DNA from: Intestinimonas massiliensis (ex Afouda et al. 2020)
GTDB lineage: Bacteria; Bacillota; Clostridia; Oscillospirales; Oscillospiraceae
Direction of reading: 5' to 3'
DNA: 64,000 bases
Assembly (NCBI RefSeq): GCF_001244995.1
Contig: NZ_LN869529.1
Coordinates: forward strand, 1,194,956 to 1,258,955
Both the position numbers and the translations under genes were made by a program. Below are positions 24,588 to 33,700 of this stretch, in pieces (within the stretch, counting starts at the first letter, position 1; each line of letters begins with the position of its first letter). Under the pieces are notes generated by a model that was not told the DNA's origin, did no database searches, and worked only from the letters and a program-made list of their open reading frames with translations.

Positions 24588-25173
24588 GCATGTGCTCCCA
24601 TTTCAAAAATGTGTTTTGGGAGACTTTCAGCAGCGCCGCGGCCTGGCGGGAATTGAGCTCACCCTCCGCCCAGCGCGCCTGGACCTCCAGAAAATCCGCG
24701 GGCACCGGGATGGCCTCCCGCCCGAACCGCACGCCCCGCGCCTTGGCCGCCGTGATGCCCTCCCGCTGCCGCTGGCGGATGAATTCGCGCTCCGTCTGCG
24801 CCACATAGCTCAAAAGCTGCAGCACGATGTCCGCGATCAGCGTCCCCGTCAGATCCCGGTCCTGCCGCGTATCCAGAAGCGGCATGTCCAGCACCACAAT
24901 GGCGGCCTGCTTCTCCTTCGTGATGAGCCGCCACTGCTCCAAAATCTCGTTGTAGTTGCGCCCCAGCCGGTCAATGCTCTTGACGAACAGCGTATCGCCC
25001 CGTCGAAGCCGGTGCAGCAATTGCTGATACCCCTGCCGGTCAAAGTCCTTGCCCGACTGCTTGTCCATATAGATTCTCTTTTCCTCTACCCCGGCTCTAT
25101 AAAGGGCGTCGAGCTGTCTTGCCTCGTTCTGCTCGCGGGTGGATACCCGAATATAACCGTAGGTCTGCCGCAT
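24565..25173 (-). CDS. Serine recombinase (resolvase/invertase family)
   Basis: A 202-residue small serine recombinase. The catalytic domain shows YGYIRVSTREQNEARQ (nucleophile Ser11, Arg9), FVKSIDRLGRNYNEI and FIRQRQREGI; a C-terminal helix-turn-helix (about 165-195, AEGELNSRQAAALLKVSQNTFLKW) binds DNA. The size fits Hin/Gin invertases and Tn3-type resolvases, not the large serine integrases. It is encoded upstream of sipW on the same strand, and its last codons form one arm of the inverted repeat of element B. No transposase or cointegrate partner is nearby, so control of a local DNA switch is a reasonable guess. The ATG has AGGAGG upstream. Confidence 0.88.
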   Translation of the reverse strand: MRQTYGYIRVSTREQNEARQLDALYRAGVEEKRIYMDKQSGKDFDRQGYQQLLHRLRRGDTLFVKSIDRLGRNYNEILEQWRLITKEKQAAIVVLDMPLLDTRQDRDLTGTLIADIVLQLLSYVAQTEREFIRQRQREGITAAKARGVRFGREAIPVPADFLEVQARWAEGELNSRQAAALLKVSQNTFLKWEHMLRLQKEK

Positions 25174-25381
25174 TACATGCTCCTCCTTTATTATTTTGAT
25201 CCATTTATTCTAGGGAACCTGCCGCCCTATATTTCGGTCTTTTCCATAGAAAAAGGGAAAGCCCGGACCCTCAAAGCGAGGATTCGGGTCTTCTGCCTGT
25301 AGTGTTCCGATTTTCGGCGCTTCCATACGCCTGTTTCCGGCGGCCGCAACCGCCAGTTGCAAAATTTCAAAGGCGGCTTGG

Positions 25382-25410
25382 TGGACTTTTTGCGCCCCCC
25401 GGGCTATACT
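25382..25410 (+). promoter_or_regulatory. Promoter of the XRE regulator
   Basis: TGGACT (25382-25387) and TATACT (25405-25410) are 17 bp apart, 32 bases upstream of the start codon. The -35 is a weak match. Confidence 0.5.
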
Positions 25411-25442
25411 GGGTCCATCAAGCTTCAAAGGAGGACCCACCG

Positions 25443-26267
25443 ATGTCCCTTGGCGAAACCATCCACCGGCTTCGCACCGAGCAGAACCTCTCCCAGGACG
25501 GCCTGGCCGACGCTCTGGGCGTCTCCCGCCAGTCCATCTCCAAATGGGAGACCAACCGCTCGGTCCCCGATCTGGACAAGCTGGTCAAGTTGAGCGGCGT
25601 ATTTGGCGTTACACTGGATGAGCTGGTCCTGGGCGAGCGCCCCGCCCCCGCGCCGGACCCCGTCCCGCCGGCTCCGCCGCCGCATGCCGCCTTCCCGCCC
25701 CGGAAAATCGCCGGGGCTATCCTGCTCTGCATGGGGTTTCTGGTGGTTCTGTCCTGTACGCTGCTGGGCTCCCTCCTCGCCGGGCTGCTCTTCGCCTCTC
25801 CCCTTCTGCTCTGCGGCGCCGTGTGCTTCCTGCTCCGCACCCATACGGGGCTCTGGTGCGCATGGGCCGTCTGCATCCCCGTGGATGTCTACCTGCGCTA
25901 TGCCACTGGAATCGACTGGAGGCTGACCCTGTTCACCCCCCACTTTCAGCCCAGCATGAACTACATCCGCCTGGCCGTCGCGTGGGGGCAGTTGGCAGCC
26001 ATGGTGCTGCTGGTCTTTCTGACCGCCGTGCTGCTCCGCAAAAAAGAGCTGGCGGACACCCGCCGCAGTCGGGGCCTGCTTCTCGGCGGCTGGGCTCTTT
26101 TTCTGCTTTCGTGCGTCCTGCCCTCCCTCCTCTGGTCCAGCCAGAGGTGGTTTGCCTTTTTCTTCGCCGCCCTGGACTGGGGCCGGATTGCCCTGCTGGC
26201 CGCCCTGCTGGTGCTGACACTCCGCTTCCTGCGGGGCCGAAGGGCGGAAAACACAGCCGCCTGCTGA
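25443..26267 (+). CDS. XRE-family regulator with membrane domain
   Basis: A 274-residue protein with an N-terminal Cro/C1-type helix-turn-helix (residues 3-60; LRTEQNLSQDGLADALGVSRQSISKWETNRS) joined by a Pro/Ala-rich linker (70-90) to a hydrophobic C-terminal domain with about five membrane helices (95-265). Such membrane-bound XRE regulators are common in Clostridia and may sense envelope or redox state. AAAGGAGG precedes the ATG 25443. It is divergent from the recombinase gene across a 269-bp gap and is followed by its own terminator. Confidence 0.82.
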   Translation: MSLGETIHRLRTEQNLSQDGLADALGVSRQSISKWETNRSVPDLDKLVKLSGVFGVTLDELVLGERPAPAPDPVPPAPPPHAAFPPRKIAGAILLCMGFLVVLSCTLLGSLLAGLLFASPLLLCGAVCFLLRTHTGLWCAWAVCIPVDVYLRYATGIDWRLTLFTPHFQPSMNYIRLAVAWGQLAAMVLLVFLTAVLLRKKELADTRRSRGLLLGGWALFLLSCVLPSLLWSSQRWFAFFFAALDWGRIALLAALLVLTLRFLRGRRAENTAAC

Positions 26268-26271
26268 CCGG

Positions 26272-26304
26272 CGGTGGGGGGAGACGCGAGGTCTCTCCCC
26301 ACCG
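26272..26304 (+). terminator. Intrinsic terminator after the XRE gene
   Basis: CGGTGGGGGGAGAC pairs with GTCTCTCCCCACCG (one bulge) and is followed by TTTCTTTCTTTTTTT. Confidence 0.8.
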
Positions 26305-26405
26305 TTTCTTTCTTTTTTTCTGGAAAGCATTTGCATCAGGCTTCCTGGAACGATATAATAAGCCATATTGAATGCCCATATCCAAAAGGAAAGGAGGGCC
26401 GCCCT

Positions 26406-28862
26406 GTGGGAAGGCAAAAGAAGATCAATCCGGCCGTCCTCTATTTCCCTGCCGGAATCCAGGAAAAACTGTGCTACCTGCGGCAATACCCGCTGACGGT
26501 CATCCACGCGCCGGCCGGCTTTGGCAAAAGCACCGCCCTGCGCCGTTTTTTTGAGCAGAATGTCTCCCCATCCACCCCGGTCCTGTGGCATACCTTCCTG
26601 GCCCGGCAGCCCTCCGCCTCCTGGCGCTCCATCTGTGCCCTGATCGGTCAGGCCGACCGAAAATGCGCCGACGAGCTGGCCGCCATCGGCCTGCCCGACA
26701 GCGACGTGCTGCCCGAGCTGGCGGAGGCGCTGGAAAATCTGGAGTGCAACGAGGAGACCTATCTGGTGCTGGACAGCTTTGAGCTGTCTGGCCTGCCTAC
26801 CCCGGAAACGCTGCTGGAGCTCTTCTCTAAGCAGGGGAGCGAGGGGCTCCACATCGTCGTCGTCACCCGGGAGCTGGCTGCCAGCGTCCTGCTCTCCAAC
26901 CACCGCGTCTACCGGCTGGAGGCGGCGGATTTTACCTTCTCCGCCGCGGATACGGAGGGCTACTTCCGCCTGGCCGGGCTGGACGTGGCCCGTGGGCAGG
27001 CGCTGGCCGTCCACCAGGCAACCGGCGGCTGGGTGCTGGCGCTGCACATGCAGATCATGGCTTACCTGAAAAGCGGCGCCTTCTCCAGCGCCGACACCTA
27101 CCAGCTCATCCAGCAGGTGGTGTGGGACGGGCTCACCGACGCCGCCCGGGAGCTCTTTCTGTCCGTATCCATCCTGCCCCACTTCACCCTCTCCCAGGCG
27201 GTCAGCCTCACCGGCCAGGATGTGGAGCAGACGGAGCAGCTCATGCTGGAGCAGGCCGCCTTCGTCCACTTCGACGAGGAGACCCACTCCTTTTACCTCC
27301 ATACGATCTTTGCCGCCTTCCTCCGCAACAAGTTCCAGCTCCTGCCCGAAGCGCGCCGGAAGGCCATTTACCTGGCGGCCGGCGATCTGTCGGCCCGGGC
27401 CGGCGACCGGACCAACACCCTGCAGTTTTATTACTACTCCGGCGCGTGGGAAAAGCTGCTGGCCCTGCCCCTGACCAGCTACGACCTGGCGGACGTGCTC
27501 GACGAGACCACCAAGCCCATGATCGTCGATGTAGTCGAGCATACCCCATACGAAATCAAGGCCAGATACCCCTTTGCCATGGTGCCGCTGGCCTTTACCC
27601 TGTTTTTTCTGCACGAAAACGAAAAGCTGGTGGCCGCCAGCGGCGAGATCGAGCGGATCATCCGGGAGAGCGAGCTGTCCCAGCGCCAGAAGAACAGACT
27701 GCTGGGCGAGATGGAGCTGCTGCTCTCCTTCCTGGAGTACAACCGCATCGACGCCATGAGCCGGCGCCACCGGCGGGCGCTGGAGCTGCTGCGCGGTCCC
27801 GCCGCGCTCATCAACACCAAGAGCACCTGGACCTTCGGCTCCCCCTCCATCCTGTATATGTACTGGCGGGAGACCGGCAAGCTGTCGGAGGAGCTGGAGC
27901 AGATGGATGCGTGCATGCCCATCTACTACCGCCTGACCCAGGGACACGGCACCGGCGCGGAGCACATCATGCGGGCCGAGGCCCAGTTCCTCCACGGCGA
28001 GACGGAGGAGGCCGAGGTACTCTGCCACCGCGCCCTGTTCGCCGCCGACACCAGGCACCAAAACAGCATCTATCTGTGCGGCCTGTTCCTGTTGGCCCGG
28101 ATCGCCCTGCTGCGGGGGGACAAGGCGCTGTTTCAAAACGCCGTCCAATCCATCGCCGAGCGCTCCCGGCAGAATGCCGAGGACCTGTGCCGCTACACCC
28201 AGGATCTGTGCCTGGGCTATCTCCACACTCTGCTGGGCAACGACCAGGCCGTGGCCCCGTGGCTGGCCGAGGGGGAGATCACCGACCGGCGTCTGGTGGT
28301 GATGACCCAGCCCTTCGCCTACATCGTCTATGGCCGCTGCCTGCTGCGGCGGCGGGAATACCGCAAGCTGCTGGGGGCCTGCCAGCACATGGCGGCCCTG
28401 TCCTCCATCTTCCCCAATCTGCTCTCCCAGCTCTACGCCAAGCTCTACTTCGCCCAGGCCCTGGACGCGCTTGGGAAACACCCCGAGGCTCAGGCGGCCC
28501 TTCAGGAAGCCCTGGACATGGCCCTGCCCGACGGCGTCCTCTTCCCCTTTGCGGAAAATTACGACGGGCTGCGCTCCCTGTTGCCCGGAGTGGTCTCCTC
28601 CGCCCAGCGGGACGACCTGTCCCGAATCGAGGCCCTGGCCGGCCAGCTCGACCTCTCGCTGGGCCGCCTTCAGAGCACCCGGCCCGAGCTCTCCCCCCGG
28701 GAGCGGGAGGTCTACGAGCTCATCCGGGCGGGCGTCACGGGCAACCGCGAGCTCGCCGAGACCCTCCACGTTTCCGTAGCCACCGTCAAAACCCTCCTGG
28801 GCCGCATCTACGAAAAAACGGGGGTTTCCTCAAAAACCCATTTGGTGCTGTCTGATTTATAG
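26406..28862 (+). CDS. MalT-like LuxR-family ATP-dependent regulator
   Basis: An 818-residue large LuxR-type (LAL) transcription factor. The N-terminal STAND ATPase has the P-loop HAPAGFGKST (about residues 36-45) and a Walker B-like YLVLDSFEL (near 120); a long helical TPR-like region follows (350-740); the C-terminal LuxR helix-turn-helix is ELSPREREVYELIRAG...VSVATVKTLLGRIYEKTGV. The start is the GTG 26406, eight bases after AAAGGAGG, instead of the earlier ATG 26274 that lies in the terminator. Targets are unknown; relatives respond to sugars or quorum-like signals. No sugar operon is adjacent. Confidence 0.88.
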   Translation: MGRQKKINPAVLYFPAGIQEKLCYLRQYPLTVIHAPAGFGKSTALRRFFEQNVSPSTPVLWHTFLARQPSASWRSICALIGQADRKCADELAAIGLPDSDVLPELAEALENLECNEETYLVLDSFELSGLPTPETLLELFSKQGSEGLHIVVVTRELAASVLLSNHRVYRLEAADFTFSAADTEGYFRLAGLDVARGQALAVHQATGGWVLALHMQIMAYLKSGAFSSADTYQLIQQVVWDGLTDAARELFLSVSILPHFTLSQAVSLTGQDVEQTEQLMLEQAAFVHFDEETHSFYLHTIFAAFLRNKFQLLPEARRKAIYLAAGDLSARAGDRTNTLQFYYYSGAWEKLLALPLTSYDLADVLDETTKPMIVDVVEHTPYEIKARYPFAMVPLAFTLFFLHENEKLVAASGEIERIIRESELSQRQKNRLLGEMELLLSFLEYNRIDAMSRRHRRALELLRGPAALINTKSTWTFGSPSILYMYWRETGKLSEELEQMDACMPIYYRLTQGHGTGAEHIMRAEAQFLHGETEEAEVLCHRALFAADTRHQNSIYLCGLFLLARIALLRGDKALFQNAVQSIAERSRQNAEDLCRYTQDLCLGYLHTLLGNDQAVAPWLAEGEITDRRLVVMTQPFAYIVYGRCLLRRREYRKLLGACQHMAALSSIFPNLLSQLYAKLYFAQALDALGKHPEAQAALQEALDMALPDGVLFPFAENYDGLRSLLPGVVSSAQRDDLSRIEALAGQLDLSLGRLQSTRPELSPREREVYELIRAGVTGNRELAETLHVSVATVKTLLGRIYEKTGVSSKTHLVLSDL

Positions 28863-29042
28863 AATCAGACCCGGCTTTTCGAAAAATAGCCAATCGGATG
28901 ACTGCCATCCCTCAAAAACAGTGATATGCTTCCTCTGTAAGAGACTGTGGTATCGCACGCGGTCTCTCCCAGAGGGAGCATTCTTTTTTCGTGCGCAGCC
29001 GCGCCTTGGCTCCGTTAACAGACCCCCTGACTCAAAAATCGC

Positions 29043-29071
29043 TTGCAAAATATTCCTGTGTGCAGTAAAAT
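29043..29071 (+). promoter_or_regulatory. Promoter of the TetR gene
   Basis: TTGCAA (29043-29048) and TAAAAT (29066-29071) with a 17-bp spacer, 55 bases upstream of the ATG in an AT-rich gap. The rest of the gap 28863-29042 holds nothing I recognise. Confidence 0.55.
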
Positions 29072-29125
29072 TGATACAACTCAAAATAAGAATCAGAATT
29101 AGGGTCAAAATTCAGGGGTGAGGTT

Positions 29126-29845
29126 ATGTCAAAGCATGGTTTACAGCACAGGGGGCTGATCCGGCGGAGCAAGATCCTCCGCTCAGCCGTGAAGCTGTTT
29201 TTGGAGAAGGGCTATGCGTCCACCACAACGCCGGAGATCATGAAGGCCACAGGAATGTCCGCATCTTCTTTTTTTGCCGCATTCAAAGACAAAGAGGCAC
29301 TTCTGCTGACGCTGGTCGGGCAAATGTTTGAAAGCCAGTTCAAGAATGCCGGAAGCCTGCTGTGCGCCGATATTGACCCGCTTATGCTCTATGCGGTAGA
29401 GACGGCGCTGCAAATGCATATTACGGAGTTGTCCGAGCCGCTGCGCGAGTTGTATGTGACCGCCTATACGCTGACCAGCACAGCAGAGTATATCCACCGG
29501 AACACGGCAAAGAAGTTGCCCGCGATTTTCCACCTATATCAGCCGAACGCCACCGAAAAGGACTTTTATGAGTTGGAGCTCGCCTCCTCCGGTGTTACCC
29601 GGAGCTATATGGCCAAGCCCTGCGACATGTATTTTCCCATGGAGCAGAAGCTGCGGCGTTACTTGGGCTGCTGTTTTCGGATCTATGATGTGCCGCGAGA
29701 GAAGTATGAGCCGGTCATCGAAGCTGTCCTGCGGACGGATCTGCACACAGAGGCAGAGAAGATCATTGCGGAGACCGTGGCAAAGGCCGAAGCGGGTTTC
29801 GATGCGCTGTTGGAAGAGACGCAACCGCACCATGGATCACTCTGA
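29126..29845 (+). CDS. TetR-family transcriptional regulator
   Basis: A 239-residue protein with an N-terminal TetR helix-turn-helix (about 14-60: ILRSAVKLFLEKGYASTTTPEIMKATGMSASSFFAAFKDKEALL). The C-terminal ligand-binding part is unusual, with a long helical region rich in Tyr and Glu and no family match that I recognise. GGGGTGAGG precedes the ATG. GC is lower than in the flanking genes. It is followed by the DUF2442 gene of the giant-protein group after 80 bp and could regulate it, but no operator is evident. Confidence 0.82.
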   Translation: MSKHGLQHRGLIRRSKILRSAVKLFLEKGYASTTTPEIMKATGMSASSFFAAFKDKEALLLTLVGQMFESQFKNAGSLLCADIDPLMLYAVETALQMHITELSEPLRELYVTAYTLTSTAEYIHRNTAKKLPAIFHLYQPNATEKDFYELELASSGVTRSYMAKPCDMYFPMEQKLRRYLGCCFRIYDVPREKYEPVIEAVLRTDLHTEAEKIIAETVAKAEAGFDALLEETQPHHGSL

Positions 29846-29925
29846 AGCCTTTTTGTCCTCCGAGCACGAAACCATTGCGTATCCATTTCTTTTCCATCCA
29901 TCTTCAAGAAAGGAGGAGCACACTT

Positions 29926-30219
29926 TTGAGTAGCCGCAGCGAAATGCAGCCGCCCACCATCCTGCGCGTCATGCCGCTGGAGGGGTTCCGCCTGCGGCTG
30001 GAGCTGGGCAGCGGCAGCGTGCTGGAGCTGGACATGTCCAACCGCCTGGATACCATCCGCTTCTGCCCGCTGAGGGAGCCGGAGGTCTTTCAGTCGGTCA
30101 CCACGGATGGCAGAAGGTTGTACTTCGGCAGGGCCCTGGAGATCACGGCGGAGGAGGCCATGAGTCTGGCGATGGTCCCGCCTCCCCGCTATGTGCCGGG
30201 AGGTGAGAAGGGTGGCTGA
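29926..30219 (+). CDS. DUF2442-like small protein
   Basis: A 97-residue protein resembling DUF2442: short beta-rich text ILRVMPLEGFRLRLELGSGSVLELDMSNRL followed by FQSVTTDGRRLYFGRALEITAEEAM. DUF2442 proteins are small DNA- or ligand-linked proteins of unknown role, often beside toxin-like DUF4160 genes, which are not seen here. I chose the TTG 29926 because AAAGGAGG lies upstream; ATG 29944 is the alternative. Its stop overlaps the start of the next gene. Confidence 0.6.
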   Translation: MSSRSEMQPPTILRVMPLEGFRLRLELGSGSVLELDMSNRLDTIRFCPLREPEVFQSVTTDGRRLYFGRALEITAEEAMSLAMVPPPRYVPGGEKGG

Positions 30220-30673
30220 GCCCCGCTACCGCGGGCGCATCCAGATGCTGGTGATGGACCTGGCCGTGGAGGACATCCTCTGCCTGCGCCTGAAGGACCC
30301 ATCCGGATTCTACCCCACCGTCACCTGCCGGGACGTCCTCTATTCCCAGCTTTCCCCAGCCGACATCGGACGGACCATTCTCTCCGTTCAGGCGATCCCG
30401 CCGGACAAGCTGGGCGTACCGGAGCTGGAGGCCGTGTGCAGGCAGTACCGCCTGGACCCCTTGGACCCGGACGGTCAGCGGCTGATCCACGCTTTGGCCC
30501 GATACCGGGCCAAACTGCTGCTCCATTGCATGGACCTGGGGCCGCCCCGTCTGGTGGTGGCCGGCGATGTGGAAGTCCGCCGGAAGCCGTCCGGCGAGTT
30601 CCGGTACTGGGAAAACGGCTATACCTATCAAGACGCCTACCTCCGCCACACGGTGTCCCCGGCGGACGGCTAA
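30212..30673 (+). CDS. Conserved-looking protein of unknown function
   Basis: A 153-residue soluble protein I do not recognise. Beginning at the GTG 30212 (GGGAGGTG upstream), it reads VAEPRYRGRIQMLVMDLAVEDILCLRL and contains a DVLYSQLSPADIGRTILSVQAIPP segment and an aromatic C-terminus (EFRYWENGYTYQDAYL). No signal, helix-turn-helix or catalytic motif is evident. It overlaps the DUF2442 gene by eight bases and is followed after 58 bp by the giant SLH gene, so the three probably form one transcript. Codon use is like the neighbours, supporting a real gene. Confidence 0.65.
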   Translation: MAEPRYRGRIQMLVMDLAVEDILCLRLKDPSGFYPTVTCRDVLYSQLSPADIGRTILSVQAIPPDKLGVPELEAVCRQYRLDPLDPDGQRLIHALARYRAKLLLHCMDLGPPRLVVAGDVEVRRKPSGEFRYWENGYTYQDAYLRHTVSPADG

Positions 30674-30731
30674 GGCATTGGAAGAGCAAAATTGGAAGAG
30701 AACCAACATCCAGAAAGAGGAGGGAAACACC

Positions 30732-33700
30732 TTGCAAACCATAACCAAAGTGCTGCCGCGGATCATCAGCCTCGTTTTGAGCGTGGTCCTGCTGGCCAAC
30801 CTCATCACCCCCGCCCTGGCCGTACTCAGGGACGCCCCTACGGCCGAGGGCCTCGTCCTGGTGGACGGAGACGGCAAGCAGGTCGCCGTCGATGCCTCCT
30901 GGGAGGAGACCTTTCCCTACGGCACCTTTGCCTTCGGCGCCAGTCAGTTGGCGCTGACCGAGGGCGAAGGGGCTCAGACCATCCGGGTCTACCGCTTGGG
31001 CGGCACCCGGGGCAAGGCCGAGCTCACCCTGTCCTTCTCCCCCGCGGTCACACAGTTGGATGACGGCACCTACAGCTTTGCCAACGCCGCCGGCATCCTG
31101 GACTTTGACATTGAGGTGGAGGATGCCCTGCCCATCGCGGCCTATCAGGCCTTTGGACAGGACGCCGCGCCTTTGGCCCCCGCCGCGCCGGTAAGCGTAT
31201 CGGTAGTGGAGGGGGACTCCACGGAAAACACGGTGGATGAAGCCGGCGAGACCGTCTACGGGTACACTGTGCTCCAGGCCGACGTAAAGGCCGACGGCTA
31301 TCAGTGGCAGGCCCTGAACGCCAATGGCATCTGGGAAAACGTGGGCGACGGCGAGGCCACCCTGGAGATCGACAACGAGGTGCTGGAGCTCAGCGACTTC
31401 CGCTGCGTCTACACCGTCGGCGGCGTCTCCTACTGCACCGACTCCCTGGGCGGCGAGCCCTATGTGGCCGAGGAGAACCTGGACCAGGAGATCCCCGACG
31501 ACGTGGAGCGCAACCCCGCGCAGTCCTTCCACAAGCTGGACATGCAGGACGGCGCGTACGACACCTATGAGTTCTACATGACCTTCGCCGAGGGCGAGTG
31601 GGTCAAGGAAATCCGCATCACCCCCATCGACGACGACCGTTCGGAGAATGTGGAGCTGGTGTCCTTCCGGATCGACGCCTGCAAGGGCGGCGAGCTGTAC
31701 GACACCGCCAACACCCTGCTGGTCAGCATCGAGGACAACGACGAGATCCTGCCCAGCCAGTTCTCCTTCCCCGTCACCGACGTCACCGTGGACAAGGCCG
31801 CCGGCTCGGCCCTCCTGACGGTGGAGCGCACCGGCGCGCTGCAGTATGTGACCACGGTGGACTATCACACGGTGGACGGCACTGCCACGGCCGGACAGGA
31901 CTACGTCCAGACCAGCGGCACACTGTACTTTTCCAGCGACGTGTCCGAGATGACCATCGAGGTGCCCCTGATCGACGACGGGGCCGTGGTGGACGAGGCG
32001 GACGCCGACTGCTCCTTCACCGTCGTGCTGGAAAATCCCCAGGGCGGCGGCACGGACAGCTCCATTCTGGATGGCGCCGCCACCGTCCGTCTGTATAACT
32101 CCGGCACGTCCCAGGCGCCCAATCTGGCCACCATGCTCTACACCCCCGAGGCCGACGACGTGTCCGGCAGCACCGAGACCACCACGGCCTCCATTGTGGG
32201 GCGCTCCAGCGGGAGCGTTTCCGCCACGCCCGTGGAGCAGGGCGAGGCCGCCCCGGTGGAGGTCACCTTCGGCAGCGGGGACGGCGATGTCAGCCTGCTG
32301 ACCTATGACCTCAGCGCCGAGTTGAAGTTGAATCGCAGCGCCCTGCCCAGCAGCCGCTATTGGGTCGACAACGCCGATCTGGGCGGAATGGGCTCCTACA
32401 ATGATACCAACAATACCCAGGGTCTGGCCTATCAGGGCTGGGACATGCCCGAACAGCTCCGTTACAACGGCAGCTACTATGGCCGCTACAAAGGCGACGT
32501 AGGCGGTGAAAACAGCCAATTCAGTTGCTGGAACACCCAGACCTTTGAAAATTTTGACCAGTTGTTTACCACGGTATACGCCACCTATCAGGGCAAAACG
32601 GAAAACAACTACCTGAATCAGTTCCACACCGTGGTCTGGGCCGGCGTCGCCAACAGCAGCAACGTCGCCGGCGGCAGCAACGTCGCTGAGATTTCACGCA
32701 TCAGCGGATCCGGCGCCGGTAGCTTTTCCAATGTGAACCGGACCTATACGATCAAGAAAGGCGCCGCGGGCATCTTCTTCTCCTTCGGCATTGAGGACAG
32801 AGGATGGGCCGATACCCGCCACGCCGGCTGCCGGTCCGATCAGATCGCCCGCGCAGCCCGCCGGACCCTCTCTCAGCCGGTTTCGTATCTGATCCACACC
32901 GCCGATGACGACGCCATAACGGCAGCGGACCGGGTTTCCCTCTATAATAATATTGCGCCTCAGATTACCGTGCCCGTCGGCCAGGGCGGTGCTACCTCCG
33001 ACGGGAAGGTCTATGTAGGCACCCAGCTCTCCCTGACCAAGCCCATGTGGTCCACCTATTCCTATGCCGAGGGGGCTGCGGCTCCGGTATACCTCTCCAC
33101 CGGCAGCACTACCGTCAACGCAGGCGCTGTGGCCGACGATGGCTCCGCCAGCCTGCGGATCATTGGCGGCAGCGGCAACAGCTTTGCCAGCGGCGGCAAC
33201 CTGAGCACCAGCAGCAGCTACACCGTCAACGCCGTGCTCAACCGCTCGCAGAAAATCAACGTCAACGTGGCCCCCTCCGTGCCCCGCCTGGAGGACGGCC
33301 GGACCATCGACCCCGATCAGATCCAGAGCACCCTGACGGCCTTCTGGAAGCGGGCCAATCAGGCCACCGTCACCTGGGCCAGCGCCAACACCTCCGGCAA
33401 CCGGTATGACGGCACCTTCACCACCCAGACCTCCTTCCTCACCAACAAGCTCACCTTCTCCGCCGCCGATTCCAAGGGCAACAGCACCTCGGCGACGAAG
33501 CTCGACAATGTAAAATCCATCAACTTCCACCTGCCTCACGCCGATCAGATTCTCTTCAACGGCGTGCAGTACAACGGCGACGACGACATTCCCATCCCCG
33601 TTGGCATGTTCGGCGCCGAGATCCTGTCCTTTACCTACTACCAGTCCGATTATGTCTCCGTGGAGAGCGACATGACCCTGGTCATCACCCGGGTGGAGCA

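Larger units (their letters stand above)
24325..24630. repeat. Tandem 305-bp module, copy B (next to recombinase)
   Basis: Second copy of the module. Its left end carries a fragment matching the first 16 codons of sipW (MPSLRKKLWNIVATVL against MPTLLKRLWNIVTTVL) and its right end is the true 3' end of the recombinase gene. The copies have diverged, so the duplication is not recent. Confidence 0.85.

Noticed and set aside
25425..28769. Minus-strand 1114-codon frame opposite the XRE and MalT-like genes
   Set aside because: Antisense shadow; it crosses the terminator at 26272-26304 and has no start context.
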